Shown here piece by piece: positions 17,672 through 25,603 of a stretch of 64,000 nt of DNA. The translations under genes and the position numbers were made by a program. Within the stretch, counting starts at the first letter, position 1, and each line of letters opens with the position of its first letter. Origin of the DNA: Pseudomonas sp. P5_109 (lineage in GTDB: Bacteria; Pseudomonadota; Gammaproteobacteria; Pseudomonadales; Pseudomonadaceae); contig NZ_CP125380.1 in NCBI RefSeq assembly GCF_034009455.1, forward strand, positions 6,429,001 to 6,493,000, written 5' to 3'. The notes under the pieces were generated by a model. That model saw only the letters and a list, made by a program, of their open reading frames with translations, had not been told where the DNA came from and searched no databases.

Positions 17672-18970
17672 ATGATGGACGTCACTACTACCCTGAGCCT
17701 GGGCGATCCGCTGGAACCCGCACGCAAGGCCACTGCACAGATGCTGCAAGAGCGCGAGCGCACCTACTCGCTGCCGCAGCCGTTTTACTCCGACGAGCGC
17801 CTGTTTGATATCGACATGCAGGAAATCTTTCAGAAGGAGTGGCTGATCGCCGGCATGACCTGCGAAATCCCCACCAAGGGCAACTACCTGACCCTGCAGG
17901 TCGGCAAGAACCCGATCATCGTGATCCGTGGCGCCGAAGGCGTGGTGCACGCGTTCCATAACGTCTGCCGCCACCGTGGCTCGCGCCTGTGCACCAGCGA
18001 AAAAGGCAAGGTCGCCAAGCTGGTTTGCCACTACCACCAGTGGACTTACGAGCTTGATGGTCGCCTGCTGTTCGCCGGCACCGAAATGGGCGCCGACTTC
18101 GACATGAAGCAGTACGGCCTCAAGCCGGTGAACGTGAAGACTGCCGGCGGCTACATCTTCATCAGCCTGGCGGAGAACCCGCCGGCCATCGATGACTTCC
18201 TGTCGACGCTCAACCATTACATGGAACCGTACGACATGGAGAACACCAAGGTGGCGATCACCACCACCTTGATGGAAAAGGCCAACTGGAAGCTTGTGCT
18301 GGAAAACAACCGCGAGTGCTACCACTGCAACGCGTCGCACCCGGAATTGCTGAAAACCCTGCTGGAATGGGACGACGTCACCGACCCGCGCGCCGACCAG
18401 GCGTTCAAGGACCACGTCGCCGCCTCCGCCGCTGCGTGGGAAGCCGAGAAGATCCCTTACGCCCACGCCAGCTTCGGCCTGCGTAACCGCATCGTGCGCA
18501 TGCCGCTGCTCAAGGGCACCGTGTCGATGACCCTGGACGGCAAGCAGGGCTGCGCCAAGCTCATGGGCCGCATCAAGAACCCGGACCTGGGCTCGATGCG
18601 CATCCTGCACCTGCCGCACTCCTGGAACCACTGCATGGGCGACCACATCATCGTGTTCACCGTGTGGCCGATCAGCGCCCAGGAAACCATGGTCACCACC
18701 AAGTGGATCGTGCACAAGGACGCGGTCGAAGGCGTGGACTACGACGTGGAGCGCATGCGCCAGGTCTGGGACGCCACCAATGACCAGGACCGTCGCCTGG
18801 CCGAAGAGAACCAGCGTGGCATCAACTCCACCGCGTACCAGCCTGGCCCGTACTCCAAGACCTATGAGTTCGGTGTGGTGAACTTCGTGGATTGGTACAG
18901 CGAGCGCCTGCTGAGCAACCTGGGGGCCGAGCCTGCGCCGTATCTCAAGGGTGTACCCGTCCAAGGCTAA
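17672..18970 (+). CDS. gbcA: Glycine-betaine demethylase oxygenase GbcA (Rieske)
   Basis: A 432-residue Rieske non-haem iron oxygenase that removes one methyl group of glycine betaine, releasing formaldehyde and dimethylglycine. The Rieske ligands are in CRHRGSRLC and CHYHQWTYELDG (residues about 102-125). The mononuclear iron region is LENNRECYHCNASHPELL. Start is ATG at 17672 or 17675, behind GAGGATTAA. It works with GbcB, encoded divergently. A REP pair and an unusual DnaA-box repeat array follow instead of further catabolic genes. Confidence 0.96.
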   Translation: MMDVTTTLSLGDPLEPARKATAQMLQERERTYSLPQPFYSDERLFDIDMQEIFQKEWLIAGMTCEIPTKGNYLTLQVGKNPIIVIRGAEGVVHAFHNVCRHRGSRLCTSEKGKVAKLVCHYHQWTYELDGRLLFAGTEMGADFDMKQYGLKPVNVKTAGGYIFISLAENPPAIDDFLSTLNHYMEPYDMENTKVAITTTLMEKANWKLVLENNRECYHCNASHPELLKTLLEWDDVTDPRADQAFKDHVAASAAAWEAEKIPYAHASFGLRNRIVRMPLLKGTVSMTLDGKQGCAKLMGRIKNPDLGSMRILHLPHSWNHCMGDHIIVFTVWPISAQETMVTTKWIVHKDAVEGVDYDVERMRQVWDATNDQDRRLAEENQRGINSTAYQPGPYSKTYEFGVVNFVDWYSERLLSNLGAEPAPYLKGVPVQG

Positions 18971-18980
18971 CCCCTGCCCT

Positions 18981-19082
18981 CTGTAGGAGCGAGCCTGCTC
19001 GCGATGAACCTGAGAACGCTGCTGGGTGTCAGGTTGCCAGCGTTATCGTTGACGTCCATCGCGAGCAGGCTCGCTCCTACAA
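18981..19082. repeat. REP pair downstream of gbcA
   Basis: Arms CTGTAGGAGCGAGCCTGCTC (18981) and GAGCAGGCTCGCTCCTACA (to 19082) begin 11 bp after the gbcA stop. This is the last complete REP pair before a stretch of about 13.7 kb without one. Confidence 0.9.
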
Positions 19083-19142
19083 CCAGCTTAGAACTGTACG
19101 AAATATGATCTATCTCGTTCAGACCTATGCCAGCCGCACCTC

Positions 19143-19727
19143 CCAGCCTTCCGCGAACAAGTTATCCACACCTCCACCCACAGCTATTGGGGACAACTGT
19201 GGAAATCTCGCAAAATTTCTTCCCTGAAACCAAAGAAAAACCGTGACTTATCCAGAAGCCTGCTTTCAAGAACGCACTGATCACTTTTTGATCAATCTCT
19301 TGGAAGGCACGGTCTGTATAGCGTTCAGAAGATAGCGAACACCTTATCCACAGAAGCGCCAACAGACTTTGGGGGCAACTTGCGAGGTGCTGTGGAAAAC
19401 CGCTACAGGCCGCAAAAACTCTGCGCTTGCACAGGCTTAAGCGGTACAAAACCATGAAATGATCGTTTTTTGATCAGAATCCTGAAAGCCACGGTTTATA
19501 TGGCTTGTGGCGGTAAGCGAACATCTTATCCACAGAAGCGCCAACAGACTTTGGGGGCAAGTCGAAGCGCTCGAGCGTGCTTATCCCCCAGGAAAAACCA
19601 TGGAAAACCGCAACTTAGCGTGGTTGTTTTTTGATCACATGGCTGGAGAGCCCGATCTGCATGGGCTGTAGCGAGGGGCGAACAGGTTATCCACAGTGGC
19701 GTTAACAGGGATTGTGGGTAAATCCCA
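19143..19727. repeat. Tandem repeat array with four DnaA-box words
   Basis: This gene-free stretch consists of long imperfect direct repeats. TTATCCACA, the consensus DnaA box, occurs at 19162, 19344, 19526 and 19687, all in the same orientation with spacings of 182, 182 and 161 bp. Each unit is preceded by GCGAACA and contains TTTTTGATCA (19285, 19467, 19628) at the same relative place. Units two and three share GAAGCGCCAACAGACTTTGG directly after the box. A near-box TTATCCCCC lies at 19581. No open frame or terminator is convincing. It lacks the genes that flank Pseudomonas oriC, so it is more likely a DnaA-binding or titration array, or a structured repeat of unknown role. Confidence 0.75.
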
Positions 19728-20960
19728 TCAGACCCGGTTGAAGCAAGACCGCCCCGTGTCGATATCCAGATTCAATTCAAAGTCATTAAAGGCACGCCAG
19801 CCGAGCAAAATCGAGGGCACGTAGCGCCCAGACAATATCGACGGTGGAATGGTGAAGCCTGGATAATATTTGTAGCTGATCATCTGAGTGCTGCCCGGCA
19901 ATTTCAACACGCCCTTGAAGGCTTGGAAGCGTTGTCTTCCGGTGGCGTTCGTGCTTGAGTTAGGGCCCATGGAGTCGAAAGCGTTGACCGACTCACCTGG
20001 CGCAGCCGACGTCAGGTAATCCACGTTTCCGGTATCCACAATTGCCAATGTTGCCCGATTATCCAGCTGTGCTTCGATGGTCAGTCTCTGGTTGATGTCC
20101 GTGCGGGTGTAGGCAATGGGCGACTCGCATCGCGCGGCAGGCACAGGATTGAACTCCAGCGCTTTTTTGGTGATTTTCAGCCGCCCCAGTTTGCTGATCA
20201 GATCGAGCCCCAACAAATTGTCACGATCACTGACAAACACCAGCACATTCTTGAACTGGCTTGTGCCGACGGTTAGCGAATCAACAATTCCGAGGCTGGC
20301 AGACAGGTCCTTCTCGCCATAAAAGGTGCTGTAGGCGTAGTGGGAGTCGGTCAGCAACCTGATTCCCATCAGCTTCGCGGTTGCTTGATTGACGCGGGTT
20401 TGCGGAGCACCGGTATCCAGAACAAATCGAGCTGAATGACCACTTGCCCCATGGACGTCTATGAACGGCAGCTCTTGGTCAGCAATGGAAAAATCACTGG
20501 AATAGGGATGAATTGCCAGCACCTCTCGCTGCCGCGTTCTGCTCACCGAAAAATCATCACTGGCCCTCAATATCGAGAGCGACTCGTTGCCGAACATGGA
20601 AAACAGCACTGTCAGCTCAGCATCGGCTGCTATGAGCCGAGCGTGTTTTCGCTTGATCGCCAGGTAGTAGTCAGGGATCTGATTGGCGGCTTTTAGCTCC
20701 AACATCCGGCCAATCACGGAAACTGAGCAATTCAAGTTACTCATGGCATCCAGAAATTGCTCACAGCGTTGTCGCATCTGCGCCACGGTGGCTTTCTGCC
20801 CCTGCTTCGACTGCAGCCATTGATCATAATCCCTATCGACCTCATGACCTGCCCCAGAGCCGTTTGTCGGGGTGGCAGGCATCGATCCCGAAGACACGCA
20901 GATCGCCCATGCAAAGAGCATCAGAGACCGATTGAAAGCCGTCATGTTCAACCCATTCAT
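19728..20960 (-). CDS. Retropepsin-like aspartic protease domain protein
   Basis: A protein of about 410 residues with a signal peptide (MNGLNMTAFNRSLMLFAWAICVSSG). It has two aspartic-protease-like signatures: FVLDTGAPQTRVN followed by LLGLDLISKLG, and a second AIVDTGNVDYLT followed by SILLGWRAFNDFELNLD. Two DTG halves in one chain suggest an intramolecular pepsin-like pair of retropepsin lobes, exported to the periplasm. Start could be 20960 or 20945 (both ATG); further upstream codons lack a signal-like character. It is divergent from the secretion operon, so it may process a secreted protein, but nothing in the sequence proves this. The stop lies at the edge of the DnaA-box array. Confidence 0.7.
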   Translation of the reverse strand: MNGLNMTAFNRSLMLFAWAICVSSGSMPATPTNGSGAGHEVDRDYDQWLQSKQGQKATVAQMRQRCEQFLDAMSNLNCSVSVIGRMLELKAANQIPDYYLAIKRKHARLIAADAELTVLFSMFGNESLSILRASDDFSVSRTRQREVLAIHPYSSDFSIADQELPFIDVHGASGHSARFVLDTGAPQTRVNQATAKLMGIRLLTDSHYAYSTFYGEKDLSASLGIVDSLTVGTSQFKNVLVFVSDRDNLLGLDLISKLGRLKITKKALEFNPVPAARCESPIAYTRTDINQRLTIEAQLDNRATLAIVDTGNVDYLTSAAPGESVNAFDSMGPNSSTNATGRQRFQAFKGVLKLPGSTQMISYKYYPGFTIPPSILSGRYVPSILLGWRAFNDFELNLDIDTGRSCFNRV

Positions 20961-21191
20961 AAGAAACGAGTTTAATCCGCAAGCCGTGGACACCTGACAG
21001 ATCGCGCAACCATGCAGTACCTCGAACTGCGCATAAAAACTGTAGTTCACCGTGATGCTGGATGCAGAGCGAGGCGCATTCTTTCTCAAGTTATATTGTT
21101 CAAGACAAAATTTGTTTTACACTCAGGCAAGCAGTTAATTCCAATTGCCTGGGTTATTGAAGAAGTCCTTGGCGGGCACGGAGGTTAAACG

Positions 21192-21704
21192 GTGATGTGG
21201 CAGGGCAAGCTATCATTGATAGCGCCGAGCCATCGCTGCGCCAAAGGTTTTACGCTGATTGAATTACTACTGACGCTGGCTCTGCTGGCCACGCTTTCGA
21301 CAGTAGCTTATCCGCTGACGGCGGTGATGGGAAAACGCGACCGGGAACTTGAACTGCAGCGTTCGCTGCGGGAAATACGGCGGGCGATTGATTCTTATAA
21401 AGAAGCCGCGGACGACGGCCGTATTGAAAAAAGTATCAGCGACAGCGGTTACCCCCCCAACTTGCAAGCCTTGGTCCAGGGTGTCACCGACAAGAGTGAT
21501 ATCAAAGGCAGAAAACTGTTCTTCCTGCGCCGTATCCCCCGCGACCCTGTTTGTGAATGCCCCGAACTTCCACCCATAGATACCTGGCAGTTACGCAGTT
21601 ACCAAAGCAGTGTCGACAACCCATCAGAGGGAGAAGATGTATTTGACGTTTCATCCCGCAACCAACGGGAGAGTCTCAATGGAACGCCCTACACCCGGTG
21701 GTAA
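21192..21704 (+). CDS. Type II secretion pseudopilin, GspG-like (1)
   Basis: A 170-residue prepilin-like protein. The leader of 19 residues ends in CAKG, followed by FTLIELLLTLALLATLSTVAYP, which has the prepilin peptidase site (G/F), Glu5 and the N-methylated hydrophobic helix. The C-terminal globular part (LREIRRAIDSYKEAADDGRI, IPRDPVCECPELPPIDTWQLR) resembles GspG without its calcium-loop sequence. It starts at ATGATG behind GGAGG, is the first gene of the secretion operon, and overlaps the next pseudopilin by 26 bp. It is probably a minor or alternate pseudopilin. No prepilin peptidase is encoded nearby; the housekeeping PilD would have to process it. Confidence 0.88.
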   Translation: MMWQGKLSLIAPSHRCAKGFTLIELLLTLALLATLSTVAYPLTAVMGKRDRELELQRSLREIRRAIDSYKEAADDGRIEKSISDSGYPPNLQALVQGVTDKSDIKGRKLFFLRRIPRDPVCECPELPPIDTWQLRSYQSSVDNPSEGEDVFDVSSRNQRESLNGTPYTRW

Positions 21705-22068
21705 CCGGGCCTCCCGGGGATTTACCCTGATCGAACTGCTGGTGGTCATGGCGATCATTGCCACGCTCATGACTCTCGTCACGCCCCAATACTTTCGCCA
21801 ACACACCAAGGCCAAGGAAACCGTACTTCGGCATAATCTGACGTCGATCCGCCAGTCACTGGATCAATATCGAGAGGATCACGGCAACAACCCCGGATCC
21901 CTCCAGGACCTCGTCAACCGCCGCTACCTGCGGGAAATCCCCCTCGACCCCATTACTGGCAAGCGTGACACCTGGCAATTACAAACTGCCGATGAGCAAG
22001 GCCTGGGTGATGTGCGCAGCGGTGCCTCAGGCCAAGGCAATGACGGAACGCCCTATGCAGACTGGTAA
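21679..22068 (+). CDS. Type II secretion pseudopilin, GspG-like (2)
   Basis: A 129-residue pseudopilin with a 14-residue leader (MERPTPGGNRASRG) and methylation segment FTLIELLVVMAIIATLMTLV. The globular domain follows GspG layout: HNLTSIRQSLDQYREDHG, then NPGSLQDLVNRRYLREIPLDPITGK, ending GNDGTPYADW. Its ATG at 21679 lies inside the end of the previous gene in another frame, so translation is likely coupled. The C-terminal words NGTPYTRW (previous gene) and DGTPYADW (this gene) match, which shows that the two are duplicates. Confidence 0.9.
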   Translation: MERPTPGGNRASRGFTLIELLVVMAIIATLMTLVTPQYFRQHTKAKETVLRHNLTSIRQSLDQYREDHGNNPGSLQDLVNRRYLREIPLDPITGKRDTWQLQTADEQGLGDVRSGASGQGNDGTPYADW

Positions 22069-22246
22069 GCAGCCCTGATCCTCGCTAACTTGCGCGTCGC
22101 TACGCCTTTCCTCTCCTTGTATCTTCACGTGACCGTTCGTCGTAACTGTTATTTCTAACAGCTAGTGGCAGTCGCTCACTTGGCGTATTCATTTCAGACA
22201 TGATTTAACTTTTGAAATTTTTTGGACTCATTCCAAATAAAGCGAA

Positions 22247-22879
22247 ATGAATACGACAATGGAAAAACTGACTCCGATTGTCCATAGAGAAAACCTCATA
22301 GCGCTATTTTATGCTCGAGATTATCTATTAAACGCACATAAGAACGAAAAGCTCGTTATCAACGACAACACCCTTCAGACGGGTAAACAGCGCCAGCAAG
22401 GCTCGGTGTTCATGGGCATGTTGGTTTCAGTGGCAATTGTCGCGGTGATGCTGATGGAAACTGGCACGCTCTGGTCAAGTGTGCTGCAACGCGAACGCGA
22501 ACTGGAACTTTTGGCCCGCGGCGGTGAAATACGCCAGGCCATCGGCCTGTATTACGAACATGGCAAATCCTTCCCCAAAACCCTCGATGACCTGGTGCTG
22601 GATCGCCGCATGCCGACCACCAAACGCTACTTGCGCCGGGTCTATGAGGACCCCCTGTCGGGTACCACCGAATGGGGGCTGATCAAGGGCCCGGGCAACA
22701 GCATCATGGGCGTCTTCAGCACCGCCAAGGGAACACCTTTCAAGCAAAACAACTTCTCCAAAAAGAATCAGAGCTTCACGGGACAAGGCAGTTATCAAGG
22801 GTGGATGTTTCTGTACGTCCCTGGACAGAGTAACCCTCCAATAAGTTTCACGCCCAATGGAGTTGAACCGACCGGATGA
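22247..22879 (+). CDS. Atypical pseudopilin-like protein
   Basis: A 210-residue protein whose middle resembles the two preceding pseudopilins (RERELELLARGGEIRQAIGLYYEHGKSFPKTLDDL, DPLSGTTEWGL are shared landmarks, given here only as EIRQAIGLYY and LDDLVL). The membrane helix (SVFMGMLVSVAIVAVMLMETG) follows QRQQG, which looks like a prepilin leader end, but Phe1 and Glu5 are missing. About 53 residues precede it, far longer than a normal leader, so the true start may be internal or the start at 22247 may be wrong. It ends in a Pro/Gly-rich tail. It could be a GspK-like or non-cleaved tip protein; this is uncertain. Confidence 0.65.
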   Translation: MNTTMEKLTPIVHRENLIALFYARDYLLNAHKNEKLVINDNTLQTGKQRQQGSVFMGMLVSVAIVAVMLMETGTLWSSVLQRERELELLARGGEIRQAIGLYYEHGKSFPKTLDDLVLDRRMPTTKRYLRRVYEDPLSGTTEWGLIKGPGNSIMGVFSTAKGTPFKQNNFSKKNQSFTGQGSYQGWMFLYVPGQSNPPISFTPNGVEPTG

Positions 22880-22956
22880 AGTTAACAGCGACAAATCACC
22901 CTGATTGTTCCATGCAGTTCGGAACACGCATATCTGAATTGAAGGTGGACACCCAC

Positions 22957-24465
22957 ATGAAGAACCTACAGCGAAACAAGCGTTCCTTGCTGCGTTGGAT
23001 GATGGCGGCAGTGTTATTAGTACCCACACTCGTCTGGGCCCATGGCGCAGTGGATATTCCTGTTTCACGACAGGTGCATTGCTATACGCTCCCGGGTTTC
23101 TGGGGAGGTACCAATGACCCGGCCTGCAAAGCTGTACACGAGGTGAGCGGATCATATCCGGGGCAACAATGGAACGAAGTGGCCAAACTGGTCAAAGACT
23201 ACAAAAATGACACTGCGGTCATGGAGGCGATACCGGATGGACAACTCTGCTCTGCCGCCGACCCACTCAAAAACGGACTTAACCTACCCTTGGCCTCCTG
23301 GTACAAAACATCTATCACACCCAAGAATGGCATCATGGAAGTACGGATTATCGGTACCGCCCCCCATGTCGAAAGCTTCGTGAAAATTTACCTCAGTAAA
23401 CCCGGCTATAACGCTGCGACGACGAAGCTGAAGTGGAGCGACCTGGAATTAATCCATGAAGAAACGATGAAGGTGGCCCGCACTGACTGGGGCAGTCAGC
23501 CGCCGAAAATTGCAGGGGCCACGGGTTTCTTCAAGTTCAACGTAGCCATTCCCCCAGGCCGTTCGGGTGATGCCGTGCTCTATACCCGGTGGCAGCGTGA
23601 GGATCCGGCAGGCGAAGGCTTTTACAACTGCAGCGACATCAACATTGCCGGTGCCGGGACACCTGATCCGCTACATGATCTGGGTCCATTTATTTCCGGT
23701 ATGGATGACCTCAAAGTAGGGTACGCCGTGCATTTCCGCATCTTGGGCGGTCCGCCGGCGTTCAAGGAAGTCGTCGATATCACGCAAAAGATCGACCAAA
23801 ATAACTTGAACCCTAACGTCTGGGGGCGTCAGGTAGCTGAACAAGTGCCGGCGAATATCGCCAGGATTGGTGAAAAAAACGGCAATAACGTGGTGTTCAA
23901 CGCCATCAACGCTGCCGCCAACTCTGTCTACGCAACCCATGAGGCTTACACCAAGGCCATGTCCATCCTCCCCGGTGATGGTGAGACGCCTATCAACCCA
24001 ACAGCCCCAGTAGCAAGGATTACCGGCCCAAGCACTTTGGTGTCAGGACAGACTTATACCTTTTCTGGCCAGTCCTCAATCGGGTACAACGGTAGGTTGC
24101 TCTTTAGTTGGGTCCCTGCTGGGACGACCGAAGTACTGAATGGCGACACAGTGACGTTCAAAGCCTACTCCTCCACACAACCAGGAGATCACGTTGTACG
24201 GTTGATCGTGCGCGATACTCAAAATGGGAAAGCCAGCGCCCCCACCGAGTTCCCCGTGAAGATCAATCCGGCCAACGGCGACACTTATCCCCCTTATGTA
24301 GAGAACAAAACACCTCCATACGCCCCTAATGAGAAGGTTTCGAACAAAGGTGCAAACTATCAGTGCAAACCCGGTGGTGAGAGTGGGTGGTGTTCGCAAG
24401 CCCCGAGCTTTTACGCGCCTGGAACGGGTAGTCACTGGAAAGATGCCTGGATCGAAATAGATTAA
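22957..24465 (+). CDS. AA10 lytic polysaccharide monooxygenase with chitin-binding domain
   Basis: A 502-residue secreted copper enzyme. A 28-residue signal peptide ends ...PTLVWA, so the mature protein begins with His (HGAVDIPVSRQ), the first arm of the copper histidine brace; the second is His109 of the mature form (IIGTAPHVES). The AA10 catalytic domain extends to about FYNCSDINIAG. A middle domain follows, then an Ig/PKD-like domain (PVARITGPSTLVSGQTYTFSG), and a C-terminal CBM5/12-type chitin-binding module (NKGANYQCKPG..GWCSQ..SHWKDAW). It should oxidatively cleave chitin, perhaps on insects or fungi, as for V. cholerae GbpA, a known type II substrate. Start chosen for its AAGGTGG site; ATG at 22876 is an alternative. 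Confidence 0.93.
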   Translation: MKNLQRNKRSLLRWMMAAVLLVPTLVWAHGAVDIPVSRQVHCYTLPGFWGGTNDPACKAVHEVSGSYPGQQWNEVAKLVKDYKNDTAVMEAIPDGQLCSAADPLKNGLNLPLASWYKTSITPKNGIMEVRIIGTAPHVESFVKIYLSKPGYNAATTKLKWSDLELIHEETMKVARTDWGSQPPKIAGATGFFKFNVAIPPGRSGDAVLYTRWQREDPAGEGFYNCSDINIAGAGTPDPLHDLGPFISGMDDLKVGYAVHFRILGGPPAFKEVVDITQKIDQNNLNPNVWGRQVAEQVPANIARIGEKNGNNVVFNAINAAANSVYATHEAYTKAMSILPGDGETPINPTAPVARITGPSTLVSGQTYTFSGQSSIGYNGRLLFSWVPAGTTEVLNGDTVTFKAYSSTQPGDHVVRLIVRDTQNGKASAPTEFPVKINPANGDTYPPYVENKTPPYAPNEKVSNKGANYQCKPGGESGWCSQAPSFYAPGTGSHWKDAWIEID

Positions 24466-24492
24466 CTACATTCCGATTGATTTCCACCTATT

Positions 24493-24523
24493 AAGCGCCG
24501 CGCTTTGCAGTGCGGCGCTTTTA
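24493..24523 (+). terminator. Intrinsic terminator after the LPMO gene
   Basis: A nine-base stem AAGCGCCGC / GCGGCGCTT is followed by TTTTAAT, 27 bp past the LPMO stop. It would end the pseudopilin-LPMO transcript and separate it from gspG and the machinery genes. Confidence 0.85.
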
Positions 24524-24695
24524 ATAAACGAAAACATACTTCAAATTAATGACATAACTCTGGTTCGACCTTAAACGACAATCCGATTCACCCAGAAGTA
24601 CAGTGACGCAGTTCTACCGGCTGTGCCTGTGTAATTACGGGCCGGAAAAACCCTATACAACCGCCGTGCCTTGGCACTCCCAACAGGGTATTTCA

Positions 24696-25136
24696 ATGCG
24701 CTCTCTATCGATACCTTCTATTGCCTCACGCGCACAACAGGGTTTCACCTTATTAGAACTACTGGTTGTTCTACTAATTATCGCCCTGCTCGCCGGCTAC
24801 GTCGGACCGAAGATGTTCGATCGACTTGAATTGGCCAAGGTGCAATCCGCCAAAGGCCAGATGAAGTCCCTGGGCGATACCTTGAATCAGTACCGCCTGG
24901 ACAATAGTCATTACCCCAGCGAAGCCCTGGGCTTGAAAGCGCTGATCGAACGCCCTGCATCCGAGCCCAATTGGCATGGCCCTTATCTGCCGAAAGGCGC
25001 ACCACCCGATCCATGGAACAATCCCTACCTGTACAAAAACCCTGGAGCAGCCCACGAGATCGAGATTATCTCCCTGGGCCGCGATGGCCAGGCTGGCGGC
25101 GAAGGGACGAGTGCTGACATCGTGTTTGGTCAATGA
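24696..25136 (+). CDS. gspG: Major pseudopilin GspG
   Basis: A 146-residue canonical GspG. Leader MRSLSIPSIASRAQQG, then FTLLELLVVLLIIALLAGYVGP with Glu5. The C-terminal domain contains the family hallmarks HYPSEALGLKALIERP, GPYLPKGAPPDPWNNPYLY and the calcium-loop region ISLGRDGQAGGEGTSADI. It should assemble the periplasmic pseudopilus that pushes substrates through the secretin. Start at 24696 rather than an upstream ATG, because the leader then has normal length. It overlaps the transglycosylase gene by 4 bp, which places it in the machinery operon. Confidence 0.95.
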   Translation: MRSLSIPSIASRAQQGFTLLELLVVLLIIALLAGYVGPKMFDRLELAKVQSAKGQMKSLGDTLNQYRLDNSHYPSEALGLKALIERPASEPNWHGPYLPKGAPPDPWNNPYLYKNPGAAHEIEIISLGRDGQAGGEGTSADIVFGQ

Positions 25137-25603
25137 ACATGCACCGTTTCGTCCTCGCACTGGGCGCCATGTTTTTGATCAACGGCGCGCACGCCAATTG
25201 TTGGCAACTGGCGGGCAGCCGATACCACATTGACCCATTGCTGCTCTACGCCATCGCCAGAGTTGAGTCGGGCTTGAACCCGATCGCCCGCAACCTCAAC
25301 AGCGACGGCAGCCATGACATCGGCTTGATGCAAATCAACAGCCGCCATCTGCCAGCACTGGCGCAATTCGGCATCACCGAACAACACCTGCTGACCCAAC
25401 CCTGCACCAGCGTGATCGTCGGAGCATGGGTGCTCGCCGGGTTCATCCGCGAGAAAGGTTACGGCTGGCAAGCCGTCGGTGCCTATAACGCCGGTACGCG
25501 CCCCGGACGTGATGCCCGTCGTTCGCGCTACGCCGCCGCCGTCTGGCGTTATTACGGTGAACTGCAGCAGCGCAGGCAACAACTGGCCGGGCCAACACCA
25601 TGA
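25133..25603 (+). CDS. Lytic transglycosylase (IagB-like)
   Basis: A 156-residue exported muramidase-type enzyme. A signal peptide (MNMHRFVLALGAMFLINGAHA) precedes an SLT domain with catalytic Glu in LLYAIARVESGLNP and the motifs GLMQINSRHLP and VGAYNAGTRPG. It should open peptidoglycan locally so that the secretion complex can cross the periplasm, as for IagB-like enzymes of type III and type IV pilus systems. It overlaps gspG at its start and gspF at its end by 4 bp each, so all three are translationally coupled. Confidence 0.92.
   Translation: MNMHRFVLALGAMFLINGAHANCWQLAGSRYHIDPLLLYAIARVESGLNPIARNLNSDGSHDIGLMQINSRHLPALAQFGITEQHLLTQPCTSVIVGAWVLAGFIREKGYGWQAVGAYNAGTRPGRDARRSRYAAAVWRYYGELQQRRQQLAGPTP

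Noticed and set aside
19143..19727. The DnaA-box array as the chromosome origin
   Set aside because: Pseudomonas oriC lies next to dnaA and rpmH, which are not in the window, and no AT-rich unwinding region of clear 13-mers is seen.
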